Positions 13,925 to 23,208 of a stretch of DNA of 37,727 bases are shown in pieces (within the stretch, counting starts at the first letter, position 1; every line of letters starts with the position of its first letter). The DNA comes from Fusibacillus kribbianus (lineage in GTDB: Bacteria > Bacillota > Clostridia > Lachnospirales > Lachnospiraceae). The DNA lies in the NCBI RefSeq assembly GCF_030053595.1, contig NZ_JASGBQ010000028.1:1-37727 (forward strand), written 5' to 3'. The position numbers and the translations under genes were made by a program. The notes beneath the pieces were generated by a model that ran no database searches, was not told the DNA's origin, and saw nothing but the letters and a program-made list of their open reading frames with translations.

Positions 13925-14667
13925 GGCATATCCTCTTTAACTTCTCTGGGTATCGGTGCCTCGATCTTTTTTCCAAAGGCTTCCAGGGGAATCAGGGGCT
14001 GTTCTCCTTCTGCCTCACCGCCGGCATAAAGCTCCAGACGGCAGATGTCAAGACTGTAGGGAGGATATTCCTTGCCGGCATACTGATAAAGTGCTTCCAG
14101 CAAAAGCTCCGGCTTTAAATTCTCTGCGCTTCCGGAAGAAAGCTTCACAAAAAGCCCCTCATCCCGAAGCTCCCATTGGTATACCATGGGACGGATATCG
14201 ATCTGCTTTTCATTCTTTTTGGTCTTTTTTAAAACGGGAATCACATCCTGAGCCAAAAAGCTTTCCACTGTTTTCTGCCAGCCGTCCGGCAGCGTGACAG
14301 CAGACGCTTCCTTCTGCGAAATCAGATAATCAGCGGCAGCCACTACGGACATGGCCGGCTTAGCTGTCTCCGGAAGCAGAAGAAAGCTTACGATTTCCAT
14401 TCCTTCCGCCATGGTTTCATTCATTCGTTTTACCATATGATCAGAAGTGTCTGTACTTAAGATCTCCATATCCAGATACTCCCCTTCGCTGGTAAGGCCA
14501 AGCCCAAGCGGAGAAGCAAAGGACATGATCTGGTGGGGACTGAACCCCCCGGAGTAGGCGATATCCACTCCTGCCCGACGATTCACCTTCTGGAAATAAC
14601 GCATCACATCGAGATGACCGATGAATTTCATGATTCCGGTCTTTTTAAACTTAACTCTGACCTTCAA
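13921..14667 (-). CDS. TIGR03936 (DUF2344) radical-SAM-associated protein
   Basis: This protein of about 248 residues belongs to the DUF2344 family found next to, or fused with, TIGR03960 radical SAM proteins. The N-terminal KVRVKFKKTGIMKFIGHLD and SGGFSPHQIMSFASPLGLGLTSEGEYLD are characteristic. The biochemical role is unknown; tRNA or rRNA modification is a reasonable guess from neighbours. I place the start at TTG 14667 because GGAGG lies eight bases upstream and the family begins at KVRVKF; the ATG at 14697 has no site and deepens the overlap. It overlaps the radical SAM gene by 17 bases and the RNase gene by 4. Confidence 0.85.
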   Translation of the reverse strand: MKVRVKFKKTGIMKFIGHLDVMRYFQKVNRRAGVDIAYSGGFSPHQIMSFASPLGLGLTSEGEYLDMEILSTDTSDHMVKRMNETMAEGMEIVSFLLLPETAKPAMSVVAAADYLISQKEASAVTLPDGWQKTVESFLAQDVIPVLKKTKKNEKQIDIRPMVYQWELRDEGLFVKLSSGSAENLKPELLLEALYQYAGKEYPPYSLDICRLELYAGGEAEGEQPLIPLEAFGKKIEAPIPREVKEDMP

Positions 14668-16519
14668 AGCACACACCTCCGCCGAATTTTCTGACACCGC
14701 AGCCCTGACATTTTGCCCGGCAGTTGGGCGTGACGACCCCTTCCATGGCCCGCTTCCACTCCCGCTTTAAAAATTCCTTCGTCACTCCGGTATCAATGAA
14801 ATCCCAGGGGAAGACCTCCTCCAGGGAACGCTCTCTCAAATTATAAAAAGCCACATCGATTCCCTGAGCTGCAAAAGCCTCCATCCATTTCTCATTGTCA
14901 AAGCACTCCGACCAGGAATCAAAGAGGCAGCCTCTCCTGTAAGCATCCAGAATTCCACGGCTTACCCGTCTGTCACCTCTGGCCAGAACTCCCTCCAGCA
15001 CAGACACGTCGGCCTCATGCCAGTTATAACGGAGGCTTTTGTGATTCAGCTGGCTCTTCATGGCCTCATTGACCGTACGTGCCTTCTCCAGATATTGCTC
15101 CTTGGTAAACATGGACGCCCACTGAAGAGGAGTAAAGGGCTTGGGAATAAAGAAGGACGTACTGGAGGTCACCTGAACCCGTCCCTGGCGTTTTTCCTTG
15201 GGAACTACCTCATAGTAGACTCTTGCCACCTCATTGGCCAGAGCTGCAATTCCCTCCATATCCTCCTTCGTTTCCGTGGGAAGGCCCAGCATAAAATAAA
15301 GCTTGACCTTATTCCAGCCTCCCTTAAAGGCCTCTGCTGCGCCTTCCAGAATGACCTCCTCAGTCAGTCCCTTATTGATGACATCCCTCATTCTCTGGCT
15401 TCCGGCTTCCGGTGCAAAGGTCAAACTGCTTTTTTTCACATCCTGGACACGGCTCATCACATCCAGGGAAAAAGCATCGATCCGCAGAGAGGGAAGGGAA
15501 ATATTTACATCCTTCTGGCGGAATTTCTCAATCAGGAAATACACCAGTTCCTTCAGATGAGTATAATCACTGGAGCTTAAGGAGCTCAGAGAAATTTCAT
15601 CATGCCCTGTATTTTCCAGAATTTTAACGGCATACTGCTTCAGATCTTCAATATCCCGCTCCCGCACCGGACGATATACCATCCCCGCCTGACAGAAACG
15701 GCAGCCGCGGATGCATCCCCTCTGGATCTCAAGAACCACTCTGTCCTGAGTTGCCTTCAAAAACGGAACTAGCGGCTTTTCCGGATAAAAGGTATCTCTC
15801 ATATCCACCACCAGCTGCTTGACCACCCTGGCAGGAGCATGGGGATTGTTTGGCGCCATGGATTTCAGCGTTCCATCCTCGTTATATTCCACATCATAAA
15901 AAGCCGGAATATAAATACCGGGAAGAGCAGCCGCCTGCTCCAGAAAATCCTTTCGGCTGCCGCCCTCTTCACGGATCTTTTTATACAGATCCATCAATTC
16001 GTAATATACGGTTTCACCCTCGCCGATATAAAACATATCAAAAAATTCTGCGATGGGCTCCGGATTATAGGTACAGGGGCCCCCACCGATGACAATGGGG
16101 CAGTCCTCGCCACGGTCTGCCGCAAAAAGAGGAATCTGCGACAGGTCCAGGATCTGCAGAATATTTGTATAACACATTTCGTACTGGATCGTAATCCCAA
16201 GAAAATCCATGTCCTTAACCGGGGTCTGGCTTTCCAGGGTAAACAGAGGAATCTGCTTTTCCCGAAGAAGCCTGTCCATGTCTGTCCAGGGAGAATAGAC
16301 CCGCTCACACCAGATATCATCTCTGCGGTTGAACATATCGTAAAGAATCTGAATGCCAAGATGCGACATCCCGATCTCGTACACATCGGGAAAACACATG
16401 CAGAAACGAATATCCACCCGGGAGGCGTCTTTGATCACTTCATTGATCTCACCACCGATGTACCTGGCCGGTTTTTCCACACTTAACAACAATTCGTCAC
16501 TCAAAGCTAATTTACGCAT
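14651..16519 (-). CDS. TIGR03960 family B12-binding-like radical SAM protein
   Basis: This 622-residue protein has an N-terminal cobalamin-binding-like region (FCMCFPDVYEIGMSHLGIQILYD) and a radical SAM core with the cluster motif RGCIRGCRFCQAG (C-x3-C-x2-C). A second cysteine group closes the protein (CRAKCQGCGVRKFGGG). TIGR03960 proteins are widespread in Clostridia, almost always followed by the DUF2344 gene and often RNase G, as here. Their reaction is not established to my knowledge. A TTGCGG-N17-TATAAT promoter lies about 60 bases upstream, so this gene heads the operon. GGAGTG precedes the ATG. Confidence 0.93.
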   Translation of the reverse strand: MRKLALSDELLLSVEKPARYIGGEINEVIKDASRVDIRFCMCFPDVYEIGMSHLGIQILYDMFNRRDDIWCERVYSPWTDMDRLLREKQIPLFTLESQTPVKDMDFLGITIQYEMCYTNILQILDLSQIPLFAADRGEDCPIVIGGGPCTYNPEPIAEFFDMFYIGEGETVYYELMDLYKKIREEGGSRKDFLEQAAALPGIYIPAFYDVEYNEDGTLKSMAPNNPHAPARVVKQLVVDMRDTFYPEKPLVPFLKATQDRVVLEIQRGCIRGCRFCQAGMVYRPVRERDIEDLKQYAVKILENTGHDEISLSSLSSSDYTHLKELVYFLIEKFRQKDVNISLPSLRIDAFSLDVMSRVQDVKKSSLTFAPEAGSQRMRDVINKGLTEEVILEGAAEAFKGGWNKVKLYFMLGLPTETKEDMEGIAALANEVARVYYEVVPKEKRQGRVQVTSSTSFFIPKPFTPLQWASMFTKEQYLEKARTVNEAMKSQLNHKSLRYNWHEADVSVLEGVLARGDRRVSRGILDAYRRGCLFDSWSECFDNEKWMEAFAAQGIDVAFYNLRERSLEEVFPWDFIDTGVTKEFLKREWKRAMEGVVTPNCRAKCQGCGVRKFGGGVCFEGQS

Positions 16520-16576
16520 AGTTTACACTCCATGAAATAAAAACATTACAAAAGGCATTAAGCCACAATTGCATCC

Positions 16577-16605
16577 ATTATATCGGAATTTACAAAAACC
16601 CGCAA
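16577..16605 (-). promoter_or_regulatory. Promoter of the radical SAM - RNase operon
   Basis: On the minus strand TTGCGG (16605-16600) and TATAAT (16582-16577) are 17 bases apart, about 58 bases before the start codon. Confidence 0.7.
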
Positions 16606-16687
16606 GATATCTATGGCATATTTCCATCTTTTGTTCCATAGGATAAGTAGAAACCTTCCCTTCGCAGAAAGCGATAAAGGAGCGGTT

Positions 16688-17482
16688 ATGAAACTCATGT
16701 TCAAAGGCTTCCTCATCGGCGCCTTTATGCTGATTCCCGGTGTCAGCGGCGGTACCATGGCCATGATTTTTGGTATTTATGAAAAACTGCTGTCCTGTAT
16801 CAGTTCCTTTTCTTCCCACAAAAAAGAAAACTTTCTCTTTCTGGTCCGTTTCATGATGGGGTCAGGGGCGTCATTTCTTCTCCTGTCCAGACCAATGTCG
16901 ATCCTCGTAAACCGGTTTCCGTCAGAAACTTCTTTCTTTGCGGCAGGAGCTGTCATCGGCGGTGTTCCGACTGTCTGGCAGGCTGCAGGAGATATCCGTA
17001 TTTCACCAAAGTCTCTTTTCTTCTTATTTCTCGGAATCCTGTCAGCGGCTCTTTTTGCCCTGCTTCCGCCGGATCTGATCCGCGGGGAGGAAAGCGGCCT
17101 TCTCCGATTCCCGATTCATCTTCTCGCAGGTATCCTCGGAGCTCTCGCTCTTGTCCTGCCGGGAATTTCCTTTTCCTCCATGCTCTGTATCCTGGGTGTG
17201 TACGGCTTTGTCCTGAGTGCCATCGGAAACCGTCAGTTTCTTTTGCTGCTTCCCTTTGGAGCCGGAGTTCTGGCCGGCATTTTCTTTTTCACTCGACTGC
17301 TGGAAAAAGCTTTAAAGAACTATCCCCAACAGACCCACCTGGTGATCCTGGGCTTTGTCATGGCTTCCCTATGGGATATATTCCGTGCCGCTTCTTTCAT
17401 GTCCACAGGTCTATCTTTTGTTTTTTGCCTTCTTCTTTCTGCATCCGGCTTTCTTCTCGCCCGCTTTATGACATGCGATTAA
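16688..17482 (+). CDS. DUF368 membrane protein, polyprenyl-phosphate transporter (PopT-like)
   Basis: This 264-residue protein has about eight hydrophobic helices. The two DUF368 signatures are present: GFLIGAFMLIPGVSGGTMAMI near the start and LALVLPGISFSSML about half-way, which suggests an inverted repeat fold. The family was shown to recycle undecaprenyl phosphate across the membrane for cell-wall synthesis (PopT), alongside the DedA-type UptA. The ATG at 16688 is chosen for AAAGGAG seven bases upstream; the earlier ATG at 16613 would add a polar extension. It stands alone on plus with a terminator after it. Confidence 0.88.
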   Translation: MKLMFKGFLIGAFMLIPGVSGGTMAMIFGIYEKLLSCISSFSSHKKENFLFLVRFMMGSGASFLLLSRPMSILVNRFPSETSFFAAGAVIGGVPTVWQAAGDIRISPKSLFFLFLGILSAALFALLPPDLIRGEESGLLRFPIHLLAGILGALALVLPGISFSSMLCILGVYGFVLSAIGNRQFLLLLPFGAGVLAGIFFFTRLLEKALKNYPQQTHLVILGFVMASLWDIFRAASFMSTGLSFVFCLLLSASGFLLARFMTCD

Positions 17483-17484
17483 AA

Positions 17485-17522
17485 AACGACACTGGCAGTA
17501 TAACCTGCCAATGTCGTTTTCA
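17485..17522. terminator. Terminator between DUF368 gene and convergent gene
   Basis: An interrupted stem (AACGACA-C-TGGCAG paired with CTGCCA-A-TGTCGTT) is followed on plus by a T-rich stretch and on minus by TTTTAATCG. It lies between convergent genes and is probably bidirectional. Confidence 0.75.
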
Positions 17523-17535
17523 AGCCGATATTTTG

Positions 17536-17961
17536 TTATTCCAGGGAATCCAGAAGTCTTCCCATTTCAAGAGTATGGTCCGCAATGGGAACCCAATGGT
17601 GCGCCAGCTTCAGCAGAAGATGCTCGTCCGGCGTCTCGCCTTCCTTTTCAAGAAAATCAATGGAAAGCTTAAAAAGTTCCCGCTCACTTAAGGCCACATT
17701 TCCCAGGACAACCCTGCCCTTCTCCAACATATAGGAAGTATCCGTATCCTTTCTGGCAATCATCTCGTCAATGGTATCCCGGAAAAACTGATAATGCTCC
17801 TGATCCCATGCTGCCAGAAACAGACATTTGCAAATGCCCTTCGTACAAAACGGCTGTTTTTTCAGAAGCTTCCAGCACTCCTTAAACCGTTCCATATGCG
17901 CCGTCGATAAAAACAGCTTTGCATCCATCACGGAACGCAGACACTTATCCCTCCATGCCAT
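17536..17961 (-). CDS. Unknown 141-residue protein downstream of hisIE
   Basis: I do not recognise this protein. It is soluble and mostly helical, has cysteines clustered in PFCTKGICKCLF, and carries two similar helical stretches (around AHMERFKECWKLL and DQEHYQFFRDTIDEM), but no catalytic motif I can name. GGGGGAACAGCC before the ATG at 17961 supports translation. It begins 71 bases after hisIE on the same strand, so it may be carried on the his transcript, though nothing ties it to histidine. It ends at the shared terminator. Confidence 0.6.
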   Translation of the reverse strand: MAWRDKCLRSVMDAKLFLSTAHMERFKECWKLLKKQPFCTKGICKCLFLAAWDQEHYQFFRDTIDEMIARKDTDTSYMLEKGRVVLGNVALSERELFKLSIDFLEKEGETPDEHLLLKLAHHWVPIADHTLEMGRLLDSLE

Positions 17962-18032
17962 AGGCTGTTCCCCCTTTACTATCCTGATACCTCTATTTTA
18001 CTCCATTTAAAAGAATCCGGCAAGCAGGAACC

Positions 18033-19256
18033 TTAACGATTTGCCAATTCTTTTGTGATATCCTCCCAGCTCACTCCTTTTTCTGCCATCAGCACCATCG
18101 CGTGATACAGGAAATCGGAAATTTCATAAATGATTTCCTCCGGATCCGGATTCTTGGCTGCAATGATGATCTCAGTGGCTTCCTCTCCGACTTTTTTCAG
18201 GATTTTATCGATTCCCTTATCAAACAGATAATTGGTATAAGAGCCCTCCTTGGGATGAAGCTTCCTGTCCATGATCACATCATAGACCTTTTCAAATACC
18301 ATCAAAGGATTTGTCTCATCGTATTCTTTTTTCGCAAGAGTCTGATAAAAGCAGGAGCGGGAACCGGTATGGCAGGCAGCCCCCACCTGCGCCACCTTTG
18401 CCAAAAGCGTATCATTGTCGCAGTCCAGATGAAGGGATTTCACATACTGGAAATGTCCCGAGGTTTCCCCTTTCAGCCACTGGCTTTTTCTGCTCCGGCT
18501 GTAATAATTCATTTTTCCGGTCTTAAGAGTATCCGTAAAGGCCTGTTCGTTCATATAGGCCATCATAAGGACCTCTCCCGTCCGGTAATCCTGAACGATC
18601 ACCGGAAGCAGACCGTCATTTAACAGCTTGAACTCCTTCCAGGAAACGCTGCTCTCAAAGGTATTCATGGGAAGGCCTGCTCCTTTCAGAACATGCTTTT
18701 TCTCCATAAAATCACCGGCCGCCTTGCCGGCAAGCATGACACCCGTCACACCGGGTATGGAAAGGAGCGTTTGGAGATTTTCTGTATTCTGCTTCTCCGT
18801 AAGAAGGATAACCGGAAATCCGCAGCCCTCCGTCGGGCAGTTCCCGGCATCCAGAATAAAACTTCCTGCACCCAGAGAGGCATACTCCTCCATCCGGGAA
18901 AGATTTCCGTCATCCAGATACACAGCAATTTTTTCCTTTCCGAACCGATCGGAAACCTCCTTGAGCATATCAATATTGCCTGCTTCCGAAGCCTGCAAAA
19001 AGACCATCCTTGCTCCGGCATACAGATATTTTTTTACATCCTCCACCCGTTTAACACGACCTCCGGCAATGACCTGAGCATCTGCATTGCGAATGATTTT
19101 CTTCATCATCCCGATGCTTTTGTCGTGTCCTGCATCGTCCGAAGATACATCCACCAGCATCAGTTCATCTGCGCCGCCGTCATCCAGTCTGCGGCAAAGA
19201 TCCACAGCGCTCTCCGTCAGGGTCACCAACGCGCCGAGCTTTTTTTCTTTCACCAT
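18033..19256 (-). CDS. hisIE: HisIE with an N-terminal HisA/HisF-like domain
   Basis: This 407-residue protein performs the second and third histidine steps. HisI (about 200-310), the phosphoribosyl-AMP cyclohydrolase, shows [17 protein letters not shown] and [11 protein letters not shown]. HisE (about 320-407), the phosphoribosyl-ATP pyrophosphatase, shows [15 protein letters not shown] and EISDFLYH. Residues 1 to about 195 resemble a HisA/HisF TIM barrel ([44 protein letters not shown]) but begin after the first strand, which normally bears a catalytic Asp, so this part is probably structural or regulatory. Ordinary HisIE is about 200 residues. It is the last his gene of the run; GAGG lies seven bases before the ATG. 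Confidence 0.93.
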   Translation of the reverse strand: MVKEKKLGALVTLTESAVDLCRRLDDGGADELMLVDVSSDDAGHDKSIGMMKKIIRNADAQVIAGGRVKRVEDVKKYLYAGARMVFLQASEAGNIDMLKEVSDRFGKEKIAVYLDDGNLSRMEEYASLGAGSFILDAGNCPTEGCGFPVILLTEKQNTENLQTLLSIPGVTGVMLAGKAAGDFMEKKHVLKGAGLPMNTFESSVSWKEFKLLNDGLLPVIVQDYRTGEVLMMAYMNEQAFTDTLKTGKMNYYSRSRKSQWLKGETSGHFQYVKSLHLDCDNDTLLAKVAQVGAACHTGSRSCFYQTLAKKEYDETNPLMVFEKVYDVIMDRKLHPKEGSYTNYLFDKGIDKILKKVGEEATEIIIAAKNPDPEEIIYEISDFLYHAMVLMAEKGVSWEDITKELANR

Positions 19257-19272
19257 TCTTGTACCTCACACC

Positions 19273-19860
19273 TTACAGGGAACCCTTCGTGGAAAGGAGT
19301 CCCGGAATCCTCTCATCCACAGTCACAGCCATATCGAGTGCCTTTGCAAAAGCCTTGAACATGCCCTCAATGACATGATGGGTATTCTCCCCGTGAATCT
19401 CCTTGATGTGCAGATTCATAGCTGCCGAATAGGAAACGGCATAGAAAAATTCTTTGATCATTTCCGTTTCCAGCGCTCCGACCCGCTCTGCCTTAAGTTC
19501 CGCATCGTAAACAAGATACGGACGGCCGGACAGATCAAGCGCTGCCAGCATGAGCACCTCGTCCATGGGTAAAATACAGGATCCGTAGCGTCGGATTCCC
19601 TTTTTGTCTCCCACTGCCTGCAAAATAGCCTGTCCCAGCACAATACCGGCATCCTCGATGGAGTGGTGGGTGTCCACCTCCAGATCTCCCTTGATTTTCA
19701 CCTCAAGATCAAATAAACCATGCTTTGCAAAAAGAATCAGCATATGATCCAGGAAACCGATTCCTGTATCAATATTGCTTTCACCGGTACCGTCCAGATC
19801 GATGGTGATCCTGATTTCTGTTTCCTTTGTTTTCCGTTCTACTGTTGCTGTCCGTCCCAT
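19273..19860 (-). CDS. hisB: Imidazoleglycerol-phosphate dehydratase
   Basis: This 195-residue protein is the single-function HisB, which dehydrates imidazole glycerol phosphate. Metal-binding motifs are visible: GFLDHMLILFAKHG, DTHHSIEDAGIVLGQ, and the late NTHHVIEGMFKAFAKAL. Length is exactly typical. The ATG at 19860 follows GGAGG by five bases and is preferred; a TTG at 19881 overlapping the hisD end has no site of its own. hisD ends 13 bases upstream. Confidence 0.96.
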   Translation of the reverse strand: MGRTATVERKTKETEIRITIDLDGTGESNIDTGIGFLDHMLILFAKHGLFDLEVKIKGDLEVDTHHSIEDAGIVLGQAILQAVGDKKGIRRYGSCILPMDEVLMLAALDLSGRPYLVYDAELKAERVGALETEMIKEFFYAVSYSAAMNLHIKEIHGENTHHVIEGMFKAFAKALDMAVTVDERIPGLLSTKGSL

Positions 19861-19873
19861 ACTGTCCTCCGCT

Positions 19874-21163
19874 TTACTCAAACCGTACTTTTATGGAATT
19901 TCTGTGGGCGGTGAGCCCTTCCTGAGCTGCAAACCGCATAATATCCTCATGGACAGGCTCCAAAGCCTCCCTCGAATAAGAAACAATACTGGATTTCTTG
20001 ATAAAATCATCCACACCCAGCGGCGAAAAAAACTTGGCGGTGCCGTTGGTGGGAAGCACATGATTGGGCCCTGCAAAATAATCGCCCAGTGGCTCGCAGC
20101 TGTGCTCACCGATAAAGATGGCTCCTGCATTCTTTATCTTCGTCATCACCGTAAAGGCATCCTTTGTCATGATCTCCAGGTGCTCCGAGGCAATGTCATT
20201 GGCCGCCTCAATGGCATCCTCCATGGTATCGGCAATGAGAATATGTCCGTAATTATCCAGAGATTTTTTAATAATTTCCCGTCTCTCCAGAACCTCTAAA
20301 AAGCCTTCGATCTCTTTATTGACTGCCTCTGCAAGTGCCTCCGAAGTGGTCACCAGAATGGCAGAAGCCATCTCGTCATGCTCTGCCTGAGACAAAAGAT
20401 CCGCCGCCACATACCGGGGATTGGCAGTCTCATCTGCCAGAACAAGGATCTCACTGGGGCCTGCGATAGAATCAATACTAACAAACCCGAACACCGCCTT
20501 TTTCGCCAGAGCAACAAAGATATTTCCGGGGCCTACGATCTTATCCACCTTTGGAATGGACTCGGTGCCAAAGGCCAGTGCCGCGATGGCCTGCGCCCCG
20601 CCTGCCTTGAAGATGCGGTCAACGCCTGCCTCTCTGGCGGCAACCAGCACTGCCGGATTCATTTTCCCGTCTTTACCGGGAGGAGTCGTCATGACGATCT
20701 CCTTTACCCCGGCCACCCTGGCCGGTACGATATTCATAAGAACCGAAGAGGGATATACCGCTTTGCCACCCGGCACATAGACGCCGACCCGGTTTAACGG
20801 CGTGATCTTCTGCCCCAGAAGGATTCCGCTCTCATCGGAATCGAACCAGCTGTAACGGCGCTGTTTTTCGTGGAAAGCCCGGATATTTACAAGGGCTTTC
20901 CGGATGACGGATAGAAGCTCTTCATCCACTTTTTCGTAGGCCTCAGCAATCTCCTCCTCGGTCACCTGTACATTTTTCTTATTTACCTTGCAGCCGTCAA
21001 ATTTTTCCGTATAGGCAAACAGGGCCTCATCCCGTTTCTCCCTGACAGTCTCCACGATCTCATTGACCTTGTCTGTAAAGGTTCCATATTGGGACGGACT
21101 CCGTTTCAAAAGAAGCTCCAGAAGATTCCTTCTGGAAGATTCCTCCAGTTTCACGATTCTCAT
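19874..21163 (-). CDS. hisD: Histidinol dehydrogenase
   Basis: This 429-residue NAD-dependent zinc enzyme oxidises histidinol to histidine, the last step of the pathway. Family features are [29 protein letters not shown] with a zinc ligand, ASEHLEIMT, and [15 protein letters not shown] with the catalytic and metal-binding His. Length is normal. It starts 28 bases after hisG ends, and its stop is 13 bases before hisB. Confidence 0.97.
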   Translation of the reverse strand: MRIVKLEESSRRNLLELLLKRSPSQYGTFTDKVNEIVETVREKRDEALFAYTEKFDGCKVNKKNVQVTEEEIAEAYEKVDEELLSVIRKALVNIRAFHEKQRRYSWFDSDESGILLGQKITPLNRVGVYVPGGKAVYPSSVLMNIVPARVAGVKEIVMTTPPGKDGKMNPAVLVAAREAGVDRIFKAGGAQAIAALAFGTESIPKVDKIVGPGNIFVALAKKAVFGFVSIDSIAGPSEILVLADETANPRYVAADLLSQAEHDEMASAILVTTSEALAEAVNKEIEGFLEVLERREIIKKSLDNYGHILIADTMEDAIEAANDIASEHLEIMTKDAFTVMTKIKNAGAIFIGEHSCEPLGDYFAGPNHVLPTNGTAKFFSPLGVDDFIKKSSIVSYSREALEPVHEDIMRFAAQEGLTAHRNSIKVRFE

Positions 21164-21191
21164 AATGCTCTCCTCTCCGTTTCTTTCTGTC

Positions 21192-21845
21192 TCACTGATC
21201 TGTCTGACTGTTAAGCAGCTTTCTCATGGCATCGATAATCCGGCTGATCCGCTCATGCTCGATCTTCATGCTGACCTGGTTGACCACCATTCTGGCGGAG
21301 AGCGGAACGATTTCCTCCAGAACCGCAAGACCGTTTTCCCGAAGGGTGGAGCCTGTCTCCACAATATCAACAATGACCTCAGAAAGGCCCACGATGGGAG
21401 CCAGCTCAATAGAACCGTTCAGCTTGATGATCTCAACCGTCTGATGCTTTTTATTGTAGAAATAATCCTTAGCGATATTGGGATATTTGGTAGCCACACG
21501 GATGAGCTCATGATGGCGAAGCTTATCCTCCGCCTCAGAAGGTCCGCAGACACACATGCGGCATTTTCCGATGCCCAGGTCCAGAACCTCATACAGTCTG
21601 CGCCCCTCTTCCAGAATCGTATCCTTCCCAACGATTCCGATATCGGCAGCTCCGTATTCCACATAGGTGGGTACATCATTTGCCTTCGCCAGGAAAAACC
21701 GCACCTTAAGTTCTTCATTGACAAAGATCAGCTTTCTTGTATGTTCGTCCTTCATCTCCTCGCAGGGAATGCCGATGGCCTCAAAAAGCTCCATGGTCTT
21801 TTTCGCCATTCGCCCCTTGGCGAGAGCAATCGTCAGATATCTCAT
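21192..21845 (-). CDS. hisG: ATP phosphoribosyltransferase, short form
   Basis: This 217-residue short HisG starts the pathway by joining ATP and PRPP. It begins [33 protein letters not shown] and the PRPP loop [16 protein letters not shown] are diagnostic. Short HisG lacks the regulatory C-terminal domain and needs HisZ, whose gene directly precedes it with an ATGA overlap. That overlap and the family N-terminus place the start at 21845 rather than 21866. Confidence 0.96.
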   Translation of the reverse strand: MRYLTIALAKGRMAKKTMELFEAIGIPCEEMKDEHTRKLIFVNEELKVRFFLAKANDVPTYVEYGAADIGIVGKDTILEEGRRLYEVLDLGIGKCRMCVCGPSEAEDKLRHHELIRVATKYPNIAKDYFYNKKHQTVEIIKLNGSIELAPIVGLSEVIVDIVETGSTLRENGLAVLEEIVPLSARMVVNQVSMKIEHERISRIIDAMRKLLNSQTDQ

Positions 21846-23110
21846 GAAAAGTCCCCTTCCGTCCATAAAACTGCTGTCATCTCCGGCCCGGAAGCCCCGT
21901 TCCTGCAGGAAAGGATTCCATCCTCCCCTTCCTTCAGATACCAGACCGTATCGATCCCGTTCCTCTTCGCGTAGGCCAGATACTCCGAGAGCTCTGTCTC
22001 CTCCTTTTTCCGGATGACAGGCAGATTTTTTCCTTCCTCCCGCAGTTTGGCAGCCAGAAAAGCCGCCCGATCCTGCATGGCCCTGTCATAGAGGAGCAGA
22101 AGATCCGTTTTGTCCGTTTCCACTGCAATTCCCTGTCTGGAAAGGGCAGACATCAGCCCGTCAATGGCAATGGAAAATCCCACGGAAGGAGCATTTTTAC
22201 CGAACTGTCCCATCAGGCCGTCATAACGGCCGCCGGACACAATGGGCTCTCCCATACCGAAGGTGACGCCCCGGAAAATGATTCCCGTGTAATATTTATA
22301 CTTTCCGAGCATTCCAAGATCAAAGGACACATAATCGGAAAGGCCGTAAAGCTCCAGGATCCGGTAAAGATTCACAAGTCGTGTGACGGCAGCCTTCATT
22401 CGGTCATTGACCGCCATTTTCAATGCTGTCTCCAGAATCCCGGCGGAGCCGAAAAGCTCCGGAAGCTTCAGAAATACGTCGGATAAGCTTTGGTCCAGCT
22501 TCTGGCTGGAGACAAGCTCTTCCACGCCGAAGAAATTCTTTTCCTCGATCAGCTCTCTCAGATGTGCTTCCATTTCCTCATCCAGCCCGGCTTCCTCCAC
22601 AAGGCCGTTGAAAAACTCCACCTGTCCCACATCCACCTGAAAATCCCGAAGGCCTGCAGCCAGGAGGCAGTTTACAGCCAGTGCAATCATCTCGGCATCG
22701 GCATCACTGGAAGCGTCGTTGATCAGTTCCGCTCCCTGAACCGTAGACTCCTTCAGTCTTCCCTGATAGCTGGAATGATTGATAAAGGTGTTTCCAAGAT
22801 AGGAAAGACGGATGGGAAAAGGCTCCTCCGTATAATACTTGGCAGCGCACCTGGCCACCGGCGGCGTCATATCCGGCCGAAGGACAAGGGTATTTCCCTC
22901 TCTGTCAAAGAACTTGAACATTTCCCTGGAAGCCACGCTTCCCCGTTCCTTATTGAAAATATCAAAAAATTCAAAGGAAGGGGTCTGAAGCTCTCCGTAT
23001 CCGTAGCTTTTCAAAATCTTACGGATCCGCCCCTCGATAACCAGCTTCCTCGCATATTCGGAATTGTAGATATCCCGGACTCCCTCCGGGGTATGCAAAA
23101 GCTGTTTCAT
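21842..23110 (-). CDS. hisZ: ATP phosphoribosyltransferase regulatory subunit HisZ
   Basis: This 422-residue protein is a histidyl-tRNA-synthetase paralogue that pairs with short HisG for activity and histidine feedback. It opens with [13 protein letters not shown] and retains class II motif 2-like sequence ([13 protein letters not shown]) and motif 3-like sequence ([21 protein letters not shown]). The close overlap with hisG, and a C-terminus lacking the anticodon-binding domain of full HisS in recognisable form, favour HisZ. It heads the his operon behind a near-consensus promoter. TTCTCCTG on plus gives the AGGAGAA ribosome site. Confidence 0.95.
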   Translation of the reverse strand: MKQLLHTPEGVRDIYNSEYARKLVIEGRIRKILKSYGYGELQTPSFEFFDIFNKERGSVASREMFKFFDREGNTLVLRPDMTPPVARCAAKYYTEEPFPIRLSYLGNTFINHSSYQGRLKESTVQGAELINDASSDADAEMIALAVNCLLAAGLRDFQVDVGQVEFFNGLVEEAGLDEEMEAHLRELIEEKNFFGVEELVSSQKLDQSLSDVFLKLPELFGSAGILETALKMAVNDRMKAAVTRLVNLYRILELYGLSDYVSFDLGMLGKYKYYTGIIFRGVTFGMGEPIVSGGRYDGLMGQFGKNAPSVGFSIAIDGLMSALSRQGIAVETDKTDLLLLYDRAMQDRAAFLAAKLREEGKNLPVIRKKEETELSEYLAYAKRNGIDTVWYLKEGEDGILSCRNGASGPEMTAVLWTEGDFS

Positions 23111-23147
23111 AATAATTTCTCCTGTTTCGCTTTATCGAATTAACGTG

Positions 23148-23184
23148 ATAATCTATTACCAAAGTAGCAAACAAAATAGATTAT
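23148..23184. repeat. 10-bp inverted repeat at the his promoter
   Basis: ATAATCTATT (23148-23157) and AATAGATTAT (23175-23184) are perfect inverted copies 17 bases apart. One arm covers the -10 box and the other lies in the early transcribed region. This is a candidate operator for a histidine repressor; the regulator is unknown. Confidence 0.6.
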
Positions 23185-23208
23185 AACGGATTCCTCACAA
23201 TCTGTCAA
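23180..23208 (-). promoter_or_regulatory. his operon promoter
   Basis: On the minus strand TTGACA (23208-23203) and TATAAT (23185-23180) are exactly 17 bases apart, a full consensus sigma-A promoter. The -35 box overlaps the recU stop codon. The leader is about 65 bases, too short for a T-box. Confidence 0.85.

Noticed and set aside
15017-15580. Plus-strand open frame of 187 codons
   Set aside because: It is antisense to the TIGR03960 radical SAM gene and has no recognisable protein features.
21063-21974. Plus-strand open frame of 303 codons
   Set aside because: It crosses hisD, hisG and hisZ on the opposite strand, all of which are well supported.
23111-23179. Histidine T-box riboswitch before hisZ
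   Set aside because: The leader is only about 65 bases and shows no T-box sequence or terminator, so a T-box cannot fit.
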